Shown: piece after piece, positions 42,008-51,146 of the stretch
Position numbering within the stretch: position 1 is the first letter of the stretch
Layout: every line of letters begins with the position of its first letter
Assembly: GCA_031420415.1 (NCBI GenBank)
Contig: JANOMT010000056.1
Coordinates: forward strand, 44,342 to 108,341
Direction of reading: 5' to 3'
DNA: 64,000 nucleotides
Source of the DNA: JANYGA01 sp031420415
GTDB lineage: Bacteria > Vulcanimicrobiota > Vulcanimicrobiia > Vulcanimicrobiales > Vulcanimicrobiaceae
The notes under the pieces: generated by a model
The model's input: only the letters and a program-made list of their open reading frames with translations
Told to the model about the DNA's origin: nothing
Database searches by the model: none
Program-made: the position numbers and the translations under genes

Positions 42008-43261
42008 CTATGGCGAGGTCGGGTCCGCGCCTTGCTGCTGCTGCGGGAGAACCGCGGCTTCGGCCGGGCGTTCGGCAACCTTGACGTTGACGAGCTTTTT
42101 GACGCCCGAACTCCAGATCTGCATCGCGACCGATCCGCCTGGTTTCGTCCCACGGATTGCTTTGACAACTTCGTCGTTCGTGGTCACGTCGGTACCGTTG
42201 ATCTTCGTGATCACATCGCCCGGCTGAAGTCCGGCTTGGTCGGCGGGTCCGCCTTGCACGACTTGTGCGATGGCGACGCCCTTGCCCTTGTAGCTCAGCT
42301 GCACACCGACGTCGGGCGTCACCGTTTGAAGAGCGGCACCGATGAACCCAGCGTTCGTGCCCTGACGAGTTCCTGGCGTCTTTTCGAGGAGAGCGACCTG
42401 CTCTTTGACGGTATTCGCGGGAATCGCGAAGCCGATGCCCTGGGCGCCCGCCTGCGGATTCGCGGTCGACTGATTGACGCCGATAAGGCGGCCTTCCACG
42501 TCGATCAGCGGCCCGCCGGAGTTGCCGGGATTGATCGGTGCGGAGGTTTGGAGGAGGCCCTTGAACTGGATCTCGCCTCCACCCGATTCCGTGCCGATCG
42601 TCTCGTCGCGGTTGAAGCCCGAGACGACGCCGAGCGAGACCGACTGCTTGAGTTCGAACGGTTCCCCGATCGCGATCGCCCACTGGCCCGCCTGAAGCTT
42701 GGTCGAATCCGCGATCTCGATTGGCGGGGGGACGTCCTTGACGCCTGTGACCTTAATGAGCGCGAGATCGGCGCCGATGTTCTCGGAGAAGACGGTTCCC
42801 GCGGCGTGTGTGCCGTTTTGGAAGACGACTTGGATGCTGCTGATCGCGCCGCCGTTGGGCGGACGGACGACGTGGGCATTGGTGACGATCGTCGCACTAT
42901 CGCCATTGCGCGAGTAGATGAAGCCCGATCCCGAGGCGCGTGCTTTGAATCGCTGCACGCGGCCTGGCGAGGTCTGGCCACCGAAGAACTGGCCGAAGGG
43001 ATCGGTCGGAACCATTTGCTGACCGTTAACGGCGACGTTGATCGCCACAACCGACGGCGCGACGCGCTTGACCGCGCTGATGATCCGAGCCTGATCGCTA
43101 CCGCCCGTCGTGAGGGCGGCAGCACTGACCGCCGGCGGTGAATTGCCGGGGCCGGCGACGCCGGCGAAGTGCGTGCTCGCGAAGAGCATCATCGAGAAAC
43201 TCCCGATGATCGCACCGATGAGTCCGACGACGAGTGTCGGGAATATTCGTAAGTTCTTCAT
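42008..43261 (-). CDS. HtrA/DegP-type serine protease with one PDZ domain
   Basis: A 417-residue membrane-anchored or exported trypsin-like protease. The N-terminal hydrophobic helix (residues 7-29) is a signal anchor or signal peptide. The triad is His130 (in TIVTNAHVV), Asp165 (in GADLALIKV) and Ser248 (in NPGNSGGPLID). One PDZ domain covers about residues 300-395 (GFIGAALQTV, GPADQAGLQPGDVITKINGT). The C-terminus is Gln-rich. It degrades misfolded envelope proteins. An inverted repeat lies 50 bases upstream, and the gene is near the heat-shock genes, so stress control is likely. Confidence 0.94.
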   Translation of the reverse strand: MKNLRIFPTLVVGLIGAIIGSFSMMLFASTHFAGVAGPGNSPPAVSAAALTTGGSDQARIISAVKRVAPSVVAINVAVNGQQMVPTDPFGQFFGGQTSPGRVQRFKARASGSGFIYSRNGDSATIVTNAHVVRPPNGGAISSIQVVFQNGTHAAGTVFSENIGADLALIKVTGVKDVPPPIEIADSTKLQAGQWAIAIGEPFELKQSVSLGVVSGFNRDETIGTESGGGEIQFKGLLQTSAPINPGNSGGPLIDVEGRLIGVNQSTANPQAGAQGIGFAIPANTVKEQVALLEKTPGTRQGTNAGFIGAALQTVTPDVGVQLSYKGKGVAIAQVVQGGPADQAGLQPGDVITKINGTDVTTNDEVVKAIRGTKPGGSVAMQIWSSGVKKLVNVKVAERPAEAAVLPQQQQGADPTSP

Positions 43262-43310
43262 AATACGAGCTTGTGTTTCTCCTGGGCTAGCGCTCTTGTA
43301 CCACGGGGTT

Positions 43311-43331
43311 ACTCGGCAAAGCGCTCCGAGT
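43311..43331 (-). promoter_or_regulatory. Inverted repeat upstream of htrA
   Basis: A 6-bp inverted repeat, ACTCGG (43311-43316) and CCGAGT (43326-43331), separated by nine bases, lies 50-70 bases upstream of the htrA start in the gap after the MacB-type ATPase gene. It could be an operator for a stress regulator, or the terminator hairpin of the upstream efflux operon (though without a T-run). Confidence 0.35.
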
Positions 43332-43398
43332 CGCAGATTGGATGCGTTCTTTCCCCTGATTCTAATCTTGTAAGGACGTTTGGCAAGCCCCGCAGGGT

Positions 43399-44115
43399 TT
43401 ACGTCGCCTCGTGGGCGGCCAAGCTAGCCGTAGCGCGCTCGTCGGAAACGACGAGACCGTCGCGAACGCGGATAATCCGCTTGGCGAAGCGCGCGGTCTC
43501 AGGATCGTGCGTCACCATGATGATCGTACGGCCGCTTTCATTGAGTTGCCGAAAGAGCACCATGATTTCGACGCTCGTCGTCGAGTCGAGGTTACCCGTC
43601 GGTTCGTCTGCGAGCAAGACGGCGGGATCGTTGACGAGCGCTCGCGCGATCGCGACGCGTTGCTGCTGGCCGCCGGAAAGTTCGTTCGGCTTGTGCGTCC
43701 CACGATCGCCGAGCCCGACTTCACCGAGCATGGCGAGCGCGGTCTTCTCACGCTCGCGTTGCGGGATGCCCGCATAGAAGAGGGGTAGCGCGACGTTTTT
43801 GATCGCGTTGGTGCGCGAGAGCAGGTTGAAGCCCTGGAAGACGAAGCCGAGCTTCTTGAGCCGGATCGCCGCGAGCGCGTTGTCGTCGAGCGTGCCGACG
43901 TCGATGCCGTCGAGCGTGTAGCGACCGGTGGTGGGGCGATCGAGGCAACCGATGAGATTCATGAGCGTCGATTTGCCCGATCCGGAGGGCCCCATGATCG
44001 CGACGTAATCGCCGCGTTCGATCGTGAACGACACGCCCCGCAACGCCTGAACTTCGAGCGCGCCCGTGCTGTACGTTTTCGTAACGTCGTCGATGACGAT
44101 CGCATGCTCACTCAT
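43399..44115 (-). CDS. MacB/LolD-type ABC ATPase of the efflux system
   Basis: A 238-residue stand-alone ATPase of the MacB/LolD group. Motifs: Walker A GPSGSGKST, Q-loop in FVFQGFNLLSRTNAIKNV, signature ELSGGQQQRVAIARAL, Walker B AVLLADEPTGNLDSTT and H-loop MVTHDPETARFA. Its ATG overlaps the preceding permease stop by 8 bases. It energises the two permeases encoded upstream in the same unit; unlike MacB of E. coli it is not fused to a permease. Last gene of the seven-gene unit. Confidence 0.94.
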   Translation of the reverse strand: MSEHAIVIDDVTKTYSTGALEVQALRGVSFTIERGDYVAIMGPSGSGKSTLMNLIGCLDRPTTGRYTLDGIDVGTLDDNALAAIRLKKLGFVFQGFNLLSRTNAIKNVALPLFYAGIPQREREKTALAMLGEVGLGDRGTHKPNELSGGQQQRVAIARALVNDPAVLLADEPTGNLDSTTSVEIMVLFRQLNESGRTIIMVTHDPETARFAKRIIRVRDGLVVSDERATASLAAHEAT

Positions 44116-45316
44116 AGCGTAAGGCCTCGATCGGATCGAGTCGTGCGGCGCGATACGCGGGATACGTGCCGAAAACGAGCGTGACGATCGTTGCAAATCC
44201 GACGGCGATCGCGACCGATTGCACCCACGGAATCTCCGGCACCACGCCCGAGATCGCGACGAGTGCGAAGCGGTCGACCGCGGCGCCGATCGCGAGGCCG
44301 AGTACGAGCCCGATGCCGCAACCGACACCTGAGAGCAAGAGCGCCTCGATGAAGAATTGCGCGAGCACTTGACCGCTGGTCGCGCCGATCGCTTTGCGGA
44401 CCCCGATCTCACGCGTGCGCTCGGTAACGGAGACGAGCATGATATTCATGATTCCGATCCCGGCGACGACGAGCGAGACGGCGCCGATCAAACTCACCAC
44501 GAGTGTGAGCGCTGCAAAGATGCCATCGATCGAAGACGAGAACGAGCGGCGATCGAAGGTCTGGTATTCGCTCCGGCCGTTTTTGATCGCTTTGAGATAC
44601 TTGATGACCGCAACTTCGGTCGCTCCGATCTGGCTCGGGTCGCGCACGAGAAATTTTGCGGCGATGAGCGGCCGCGTCCGCAAGTATTCCGCGACGAAGG
44701 TCGTGTACGGAATGAGCACGTCGCCGCCGAAATTCGTCGGCAGAATGCCCGCGGTCGGTGCGCCTTGGACGCCGATGACGATGAAGCGCCGTTCGGAGAC
44801 GCGCAAGCTCGTGCCCACGGGATCGCCACCGTCGGGGAAGAGCCGCTTGTAGCCGTTGCTCGCGAGAACGCAGACGTGCGCCGAGCGCGCGACGTCGTCG
44901 GCGGAGAGATTGCGGCCGTAGATGAGCGGCACGGTCGCAAACGCGATATCGGATTCGCTCGTGAGCGAGAGGCGCGCGTGATGGTGCCCCGCCGTCATGA
45001 GGCGTTGCACGCCACCCGCCGGCAACGCCGCGACGATGTTGGGAAAGAGCGACTTCGTTTTCTCGATATCGGCGTATTTGATGGCCGCTTTAAAAACATC
45101 GGCTTGGCGTGAATTGGGGAAGACGTAAAAACTACGGTCGTTGAGCGTTCCGAGCACGCCCGTAACGGCACCCGACATGCCCTTGCCGAGAATTTGAATC
45201 GAGATGACCGCCGCGACGCCGATGATGAGCCCGAGCACGGTGAGGAGCGACCGCGTTTTGTTGCCGAGTAAGACCGCCAGCGCTTCGCTGAAGAAAGGAC
45301 CGATCTGCGTCAGCAT
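44108..45316 (-). CDS. MacB/FtsX-type ABC permease 2
   Basis: A 402-residue permease with one N-terminal span (SLLTVLGLIIGVAAVISIQIL), a periplasmic MacB-PCD-like domain (about residues 45-265) and three C-terminal spans with the FtsX-family motif VVAGIGIMNIMLVSVTERTREIGVRKAIGATSGQVLAQF. The end reads GTYPAYRAARLDPIEALRYE, the typical C-terminus. The preceding gene encodes a second permease of the same family, so the complex is likely a heterodimer. Ends overlapping the ATPase gene. Confidence 0.92.
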   Translation of the reverse strand: MLTQIGPFFSEALAVLLGNKTRSLLTVLGLIIGVAAVISIQILGKGMSGAVTGVLGTLNDRSFYVFPNSRQADVFKAAIKYADIEKTKSLFPNIVAALPAGGVQRLMTAGHHHARLSLTSESDIAFATVPLIYGRNLSADDVARSAHVCVLASNGYKRLFPDGGDPVGTSLRVSERRFIVIGVQGAPTAGILPTNFGGDVLIPYTTFVAEYLRTRPLIAAKFLVRDPSQIGATEVAVIKYLKAIKNGRSEYQTFDRRSFSSSIDGIFAALTLVVSLIGAVSLVVAGIGIMNIMLVSVTERTREIGVRKAIGATSGQVLAQFFIEALLLSGVGCGIGLVLGLAIGAAVDRFALVAISGVVPEIPWVQSVAIAVGFATIVTLVFGTYPAYRAARLDPIEALRYE

Positions 45317-45335
45317 GGCGCTAGGCTCGTATTTC

Positions 45336-46529
45336 TCACGAGCGTAGCGCTTCGATCGGATCGAGCTTGCCCGCGCGGATCGCGGGATACGTGCCGAAGA
45401 CGACGCCGACGAAGACGGAGAAGCCGACCGCAATCGACGTGATGAAGAGCCATGGGATCGGTGCCGGTCCGAGGAGACCCGCAACGATGCCGTACGTCGC
45501 GAGGACGGCGATGATGCCGATCGCCATGCCCGTCCCGCCGCCGATGAGCGAGAGGATGATGGCTTCCATTAGAAATTGCAACGTGATATCGCGACTGCTC
45601 CCGCCGATCGCCTTACGAATACCAATCTCGCGCGTCCGTTCGTTCACGGAGACGAGCATGATATTCATGATGCCGATGCCCGCGACGACGAGTGCGACGC
45701 CGCCGATCGCCGTGAGGCCGTACCCGACGACTTCGATCGTGCGTTCGAACGCACTCAAAAAAGCGACCGCATCTTGCAGCTGATATTCGGCGCGCGGCCC
45801 GTGAATGTGGCGGAGCGTCGCGACGACGGCATCGCGGACTTGCGGCAGCGTCACGCCGGGCTGCGGATAGACTTGGAGCGAATCGATCGGCCCGGGCGCG
45901 ATTTGGTGATACGTCGAGAACGGGATCTCGATATAATCGGATTGACCGACGTTGTTGAAGATGCCCGCTTTTAATTCGTCGTACACGCCGACGATGCGAA
46001 AGCGCACACCGTCGACGCGAACGACGGTTCCAAGCGCGCTACCGCCGCCATAGAGCCGACGCTCGAGCGCCTGACTCACGAGCGCGACGTGGGCGGCGGT
46101 ATCGATGTCGTTTTGATCGATCCGACGGCCTTCGTGCAACGTCAGCGTATCGAAGACGACGCCCTGTTGACTCGTAACCGCACCGACGTAATCGACGCCG
46201 TTACCCTTGATATGATACGTGCGCTGAAAATTTGGAAAGAGGTAGCGCAGCGTCGCATCGTTTTGATTGGCGAGCGTTACGATATCGCGATATTGAATTT
46301 GGGCCGCTGCGGGATCGTCTTGCTTGGGGTCGACTGCGACGATGAAGCCGGGGTTGCCGAAGGCGTCGAGTTGGCCGTTGATGCCGCTCGATGCGGCGTG
46401 GCCGATCCCGAGCACGGCGATCACTGATGCCGTGCCGATGATCATGCCGAGCATCGTAAGGACCGAGCGCGCGCGATTGCGCCAGATGGCTTCGAGCGCC
46501 TCGCGTGCGTAGGCGAGGATCCGCGACAC
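45336..46529 (-). CDS. MacB/FtsX-type ABC permease 1
   Basis: A 397-residue permease, same architecture as its downstream neighbour: N-terminal span TMLGMIIGTASVIAVLGI, periplasmic domain (about residues 45-260) and the three-span C-terminal FtsX region VVAGIGIMNIMLVSVNERTR, EIGIRKAIGGSSRD, ending GTYPAIRAGKLDPIEALRS. The two permeases are clearly paralogous but diverged in the periplasmic domain. Starts 6 bases after the adaptor gene stop. Confidence 0.92.
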   Translation of the reverse strand: MSRILAYAREALEAIWRNRARSVLTMLGMIIGTASVIAVLGIGHAASSGINGQLDAFGNPGFIVAVDPKQDDPAAAQIQYRDIVTLANQNDATLRYLFPNFQRTYHIKGNGVDYVGAVTSQQGVVFDTLTLHEGRRIDQNDIDTAAHVALVSQALERRLYGGGSALGTVVRVDGVRFRIVGVYDELKAGIFNNVGQSDYIEIPFSTYHQIAPGPIDSLQVYPQPGVTLPQVRDAVVATLRHIHGPRAEYQLQDAVAFLSAFERTIEVVGYGLTAIGGVALVVAGIGIMNIMLVSVNERTREIGIRKAIGGSSRDITLQFLMEAIILSLIGGGTGMAIGIIAVLATYGIVAGLLGPAPIPWLFITSIAVGFSVFVGVVFGTYPAIRAGKLDPIEALRS

Positions 46530-46535
46530 GCGCGC

Positions 46536-48086
46536 CTACGATCCCGCGGATGCGGGCGAACTGCCGGGCGATGGGGACGGTGCGGGCGTCACCTTGGCAT
46601 CGGCGACGATCGCGGGATTCTTTTCCGAGATGACGACATCGCCGTCGTGCAAGCCTGACGTGACGACGGCTTGGCTATCGTTTTGCGTCGCGATCGTCGT
46701 GGCAACGCGGCGCGCGCGGCCCTGCGCGACGACGAAAATGAACGTGCCCTTGTCATCCCGGCGGAGCGCGTCGATCGGCACGACGAGGGCGTGCTTGCGC
46801 TCGCGCGTGATGATGTCGACGTCGACCGTCATCCCGTCACGTAAGAACGGTAACCGTCGTTCGAGGGCGATCGTGGTAACGACTTGGCGCGACGTATTCG
46901 ATGGATCGTCCGAACGTTGCGCGATGGGCGAGATCGCGATCACGTGGCCGGGTAATTTCGCGCCGCCGAAATCCTCACCGCTCACGATCGCGCGTTGGCC
47001 GAGCCGCAAACCCGCGACGTCTTGTTCGTCGACTTTCGTACGGACGATAAACTCATCGTCAGCAGCCATCGTGAAGAGCGCTTGGCCTTGCGTGACGGCA
47101 TCGCCCGGCTGCACCGGGCGAAGCGCGTCCCCGGTCTGCGTGGCGACGGATTGGATGACGCCCGCGATCGGCGCACGCACCTCGAGTTTGCTCGCCTGCA
47201 GCCGTGCGAAGGCAAGATCCGCATCGGCCCGTGCGGCATCGGCGCTCGCGGCCGCAACATCGCCGGTTTTATTTTGATTCGCGTTCGCGCGAGCGGAGGC
47301 GAGACCGGCTTCCGCTTGGCGCTCGGCATCTTGCGCGGAACGCACGCGATCGCGTAAAACTTGTGCTTCGCGCGTAATCGTGCCACCGAGGAGTTGGCGT
47401 TCGCTCTGCGCTTGCCGGAACGCGACCTGTGCTTCCGCGTACCGTGCTTGCGATTGCAAGAGCGCGTCGTGTGAGAGCCCTTTCTGGTCGTAAAGATAGA
47501 CATTGGCATCGTAAATACGTTTGGCTTCACCGAGATCGGTCGTCGCTTTCGACAGCGCGGATTCGGCGGCGAGACGCTGACCGGCGGCGGTCGAGTTGCC
47601 GAAGCCAAGGCCTGATTGCGCGCCTGCGACGAGATCTTGCTGAGCTTGCGTGAGCTGCGAACGCGCGGCGACGAGACTCGCCTGCGCCTGCAACACGGTC
47701 GAACGATTCTGTGCGGGTAGGACGGCGTTGACCTCGGCGGCGCTCAGCGCTCGGCCGCGCGTCGCCGCGAGCGTCTGCTCCGCGTCGCGGACCGTCGATG
47801 CGACCTGCTCGTTGAAGATCGTCGCGAGGAGTTGATCCGCTGCGACGCGTTGGCCCGCACGAACGGAGATCAGGCCGAAATTTCCGCTCACTCCGGCGGG
47901 GATCGTTACGGTGCGCGGGAGTTGCACGACGCCCGTCTCGGGCAATTTCGTGACGAAATCGCCGTAGCGAACGACGGTCTCGCGAACGGGCAACGCGCTC
48001 GCACTCGGCTTCGCGAACACGAAGCCGATAATGGCAACGGCAGCGATGAGAACGATCACCACGATCGTACGGAGTCGGCGGTTCAT
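46536..48086 (-). CDS. Periplasmic adaptor (MacA/HlyD-type membrane fusion protein)
   Basis: A 516-residue adaptor with an N-terminal membrane anchor (residues 8-25), a lipoyl-like half motif (AGVSGNFGLISVRAGQRVAA), a long helical hairpin (about residues 100-310) rich in Ala/Gln repeats, the second lipoyl half (VRAPIAGVIQSVATQTGDAL), a beta barrel (IVRTKVDEQDVAGLRLGQRA) and membrane-proximal domain (KHALVVPIDALRRDDKGTFI). The C-terminus is Pro/Ser-rich. It should bridge the MacB-type permeases and TolC. ATG overlaps the tolC stop (ATGA). Confidence 0.92.
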   Translation of the reverse strand: MNRRLRTIVVIVLIAAVAIIGFVFAKPSASALPVRETVVRYGDFVTKLPETGVVQLPRTVTIPAGVSGNFGLISVRAGQRVAADQLLATIFNEQVASTVRDAEQTLAATRGRALSAAEVNAVLPAQNRSTVLQAQASLVAARSQLTQAQQDLVAGAQSGLGFGNSTAAGQRLAAESALSKATTDLGEAKRIYDANVYLYDQKGLSHDALLQSQARYAEAQVAFRQAQSERQLLGGTITREAQVLRDRVRSAQDAERQAEAGLASARANANQNKTGDVAAASADAARADADLAFARLQASKLEVRAPIAGVIQSVATQTGDALRPVQPGDAVTQGQALFTMAADDEFIVRTKVDEQDVAGLRLGQRAIVSGEDFGGAKLPGHVIAISPIAQRSDDPSNTSRQVVTTIALERRLPFLRDGMTVDVDIITRERKHALVVPIDALRRDDKGTFIFVVAQGRARRVATTIATQNDSQAVVTSGLHDGDVVISEKNPAIVADAKVTPAPSPSPGSSPASAGS

Positions 48087-49612
48087 AGGCCTCGGAAATC
48101 TACGGCGGCGGCGGGGCTCGGCGGCGCGAGGGAAACGCGGAGTTTGACGAGTGCGGTCACGTAATTCACGCGTGCGGCGACGAGGTCGTTCTCCGCACCG
48201 AGCGCCGTCTGCTCGGTCTGCGTTACGTCGGTAAACGAGATGAGACCCGATTTGTATTGGAGTTGTGCGACCCGCGCGGTCTCGCGCGCGGCCTGCGAAC
48301 TCAACTTCGCGAGTGCCAAACGCTGCGTGGCGGCACCCACGTTACGATTCGCGGCATCGACGTCGGCCGCAACACTATCGTAGGCGTTGTAGAGGGACGT
48401 GAGCGACGAATCGATCTGCGCCCGCGCGGCGTGATGGGCGGCGGCGCGCGCGCCGTAATCGAAGAGCGGAATCGAAAAATTCGAGACGATTTGGAATTGC
48501 CAGAAACCCGGGCGATGCCGATCGACGTTCGGGATCAGGGTCGGCGGCGTGATGGTGAGGTTGGGAAAAAGCTGTTGCTGGGCTTGAAAGCTCGCGAGGG
48601 CTTGGGCGTTGCTCGCATCGATCTGCTGCTGCTGTTGTACGAACGACGTCGGCGATACTTGACTACCGAACGAAGCGTTCGCTTGGATTGTGGGACGCAG
48701 GTCGCTATCGACTTGCGCGTCGGCAAACTTCGAGACGTCGAGTGCCGCACGTGCGGCCGCGATCTCGGGGCGGTTCATCTTCGCAAGCGTTCCGAGGAGC
48801 TCGGGCGCGGTCGTTGGCGCGGGTGGTTCGGGGAGCGTTGCGGGCAGCTCGAACTCGGTTTCGGTGGGCGCGCCGATCTGCACGGCGAGTGACTCGCGGG
48901 CGTTGGCTTCGTCGGTGCGCGCCTGCACGAGCGTTGAGGTCGCACGCGCGACGTTGACCTGCGCGCGTAAGACATCGATGCCCGCGACACGGCCGACGCG
49001 TTCCGCCGCGCGCGCAGAATCGAGGAGTGCCTGCTGATAGCGTAGGTCGTTTTCATCGAGCGTCACGATACCGTGTTGTGCGGCGAGCGCGAAAAAGGCG
49101 TTCGAGACCGAGATCGTCGTTTGTTCTTGCAGCCGTGCGAGTTCGAGAATCGCGCCCTGCAGTTGTCGCTTGGCCTGACCCGCGGCGAGTTGCCGCGTAC
49201 CGTTGTAGAGATCGTACGTCGAACTCAGTTGTGCGGTGTTCTGTGAGAAATTGCTCGTTGGCGACACGCCGAATTGCGCGAATTGGCCGCTTTGATTTCT
49301 CGATTTCGCGATCTGATTCTGCAGTTGCGCCGTCGCGGTCGGATACTCGGCCGCGCGCGCGCGCGTGAAGCTCGAATCGACGCTCGCGATCGATGCACGC
49401 TGCGCGAGGAGCGCCGGCGCAAAATCGAGCGCATACCGTACGGCGCCGAGCGCGTCGAGCCGTTCGGCACGTCGAGCACCCGGCGGCGGCGGCGTCGGGC
49501 GAGCGTCGTGCGGGCGCGCCTGCGCGGGCACTGCGACGGAGGCGAGCGCGAGGAGCGAAAACGCGACCGCCGCCAGAGTGACGCGGGAAGTCGTGGTAGG
49601 GAGAACGATCAT
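48083..49612 (-). CDS. TolC-family outer membrane efflux protein
   Basis: A 509-residue outer-membrane channel with a signal peptide (about residues 10-33, ending AQARPHD), followed by a Pro-rich linker and the two OEP repeats. Repeat 1 has LDALGAVRYALDFAPALLAQ and repeat 2 MNRPEIAAARAALDVSKFAD; both end with long coiled coils and the tail QLQYKSGLISFTDVTQTEQT, ALVKLRVSL. This shows the cell has an outer membrane. The ATG overlaps the preceding Yip1 gene stop (ATGA), so Yip1, TolC, adaptor, permeases and ATPase are translationally linked. Confidence 0.93.
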   Translation of the reverse strand: MIVLPTTTSRVTLAAVAFSLLALASVAVPAQARPHDARPTPPPPGARRAERLDALGAVRYALDFAPALLAQRASIASVDSSFTRARAAEYPTATAQLQNQIAKSRNQSGQFAQFGVSPTSNFSQNTAQLSSTYDLYNGTRQLAAGQAKRQLQGAILELARLQEQTTISVSNAFFALAAQHGIVTLDENDLRYQQALLDSARAAERVGRVAGIDVLRAQVNVARATSTLVQARTDEANARESLAVQIGAPTETEFELPATLPEPPAPTTAPELLGTLAKMNRPEIAAARAALDVSKFADAQVDSDLRPTIQANASFGSQVSPTSFVQQQQQIDASNAQALASFQAQQQLFPNLTITPPTLIPNVDRHRPGFWQFQIVSNFSIPLFDYGARAAAHHAARAQIDSSLTSLYNAYDSVAADVDAANRNVGAATQRLALAKLSSQAARETARVAQLQYKSGLISFTDVTQTEQTALGAENDLVAARVNYVTALVKLRVSLAPPSPAAAVDFRGL

Positions 49613-50334
49613 TTCACCAAGGCGGCAGCGACGAGCGTGCTTCCGAACGTAACGATGATGGCGGCGACGATTGCGATCGGCATGCGGACGCCGGAAACGT
49701 CGCGCAGACCCAGCGTCAGCAGCACGAAGGACCAGAGCTGGAACGGGTTGAGCGCCGAGAGCAACGTCGCGAGTTTCGGTGCGTTGTCGGGCGCGAATCG
49801 CGCGGGGCTCGGGAGCAACGCGATGAGATCGCGCGAGCTCGCAAAATTGTCCGCACCGATGCGCGTGGCGAGCAGACCGATGATGAGGTAGGCGATCCCA
49901 TAATTGATGATCGCGATGTTCGCGCAGAGCGCGAAGAGCCTTGCGTACGACGCGGTCCCGTTGCCGATGGCGACGGCGACCGTCAGGATAAGTGCAGAAA
50001 ACGCGATGCCGACGATTGCGATCAGCGGAAATGCGAGCCATGCGTACCGTTGCGCGATCGAACCGAATTCGAGTGCCTGTTTTTGCTTTTCGGGCGTCAT
50101 CGCCGCGAGGTTGGGATCGGTCGCGATTTGGTGCGCGAACGTGGTCGTGAGGATATGTTGGCCCGCGGGCACCTGCAAGTACGCGCCGAGCGTCCCGAGC
50201 ACGCAGACGATTGCGAATGCGGCGATCCACGTCCCGTGTTCGCGGAGAGCGGCGAATGCCGTACGTGGCGCGACGATGAGATCCCATGCGACGGCGAGGC
50301 CGTTCCGTGACGGCGGGACGGTGTCAACGACCAT
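49609..50334 (-). CDS. Yip1-domain membrane protein upstream of tolC
   Basis: A 241-residue membrane protein. N-terminal Yip1-like motif AWDLIVAPRTAFAALREHGT (the xxIIxxPxxAFxxL pattern), first span at about residues 36-55, a periplasmic or cytoplasmic loop (GQHILTTTFAHQIATDPNLA, EKQKQALEFGSIAQRYAW), and four more spans, the last two flanking ALNPFQLWSFVLLTLGLRDV, the NPFxxW motif frequent in these proteins. Its stop overlaps the tolC ATG. The family's function is unknown. Position in the unit suggests a role in the exporter's assembly or regulation. Confidence 0.82.
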   Translation of the reverse strand: MVVDTVPPSRNGLAVAWDLIVAPRTAFAALREHGTWIAAFAIVCVLGTLGAYLQVPAGQHILTTTFAHQIATDPNLAAMTPEKQKQALEFGSIAQRYAWLAFPLIAIVGIAFSALILTVAVAIGNGTASYARLFALCANIAIINYGIAYLIIGLLATRIGADNFASSRDLIALLPSPARFAPDNAPKLATLLSALNPFQLWSFVLLTLGLRDVSGVRMPIAIVAAIIVTFGSTLVAAALVK

Positions 50335-50399
50335 ACTTCACTCTCCTTGGCCGCGAATACACACGCGGGAGGCGTAAGTTTCGCGTGGGTCCGTTCCCC

Positions 50400-51107
50400 T
50401 TAAAATAAGATCGCGAAGAGAAAGCTCAGCCCGAAAGCGACGCCGAGCGCGGTCGCGAATTTCACCTTCGCGATCTCGCTAAAACCGAACGCGAGCAACA
50501 CGTACGACCACACGTCGAAGAGATCGAATCGCGCCAAAAACGCGACTTCCCGATCGTTGCGTTGATTCGCAAAGATCGCGAGATTAGTCGGCACGGCGGT
50601 CAACAAGCCTTGGATATTCGCGAAGCTAGCGGGATCGTGTGCGCGAATCCCGACCGCCGTGAGAAGCCCGCCGATCACCGAGGGGATCATGCAGTTCGCC
50701 GCGAGCGAGACGTACGTGACATACGAAGTCGTCTGCGCTTTGAAGCGGGCCACGGTCGTCAGGGCCGATGCCGTCAGTAAGATCAGCAGAAGCGGGATCG
50801 TGACTTGACCGACGGCATAGGTTGCGATGAGCCCACGCTGCGCGGTCGCGATCGCCGCGGCTCCATGTGGGGCGGTCGTGCCGGGAGGCGGCGGGGTCAC
50901 GGCGGCGATGTGGACCAGGGCGGGCGCCACGAGCGCCGTCGTGCACAGGGTCGCGACGACGATAACGGCGTAGGCGGGGATCCACTCGTGCGTTGCGGCG
51001 ATCTTCGCGAAGGCGCGTGCCGGGGCGATGATGATATCGCGCGGTAACGATAACCCCGCCTTGGGGAGCGGCGCATCGTTCGAGGATGGCTGGGGAACAG
51101 AACTCAC
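50400..51107 (-). CDS. Yip1-domain membrane protein, first gene of the efflux unit
   Basis: A 235-residue membrane protein with the same architecture as its downstream neighbour: SLPRDIIIAPARAFAKIAAT (Yip1-like N-terminal motif), five hydrophobic spans and a middle loop, with the motif FDLFDVWSYVLLAFGFSEIA near the end (compare NPFQLWSFVLLTLGLRDV). It differs in having a shorter periplasmic loop with a PPPPGTTAPHG stretch. 65 bases separate it from the second Yip1 gene. Probably a paralogue pair created by duplication. Confidence 0.8.
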   Translation of the reverse strand: MSSVPQPSSNDAPLPKAGLSLPRDIIIAPARAFAKIAATHEWIPAYAVIVVATLCTTALVAPALVHIAAVTPPPPGTTAPHGAAAIATAQRGLIATYAVGQVTIPLLLILLTASALTTVARFKAQTTSYVTYVSLAANCMIPSVIGGLLTAVGIRAHDPASFANIQGLLTAVPTNLAIFANQRNDREVAFLARFDLFDVWSYVLLAFGFSEIAKVKFATALGVAFGLSFLFAILF

Positions 51108-51146
51108 GTCCTTCCTCGTTCGCTCTTTGTGCTCGAATGCTTCGCG

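Noticed and set aside
41840..43141. Long + strand open frame over htrA and its downstream gap
   Set aside because: It is antisense to htrA, which has all catalytic motifs; the translated sequence has no protein-like features.
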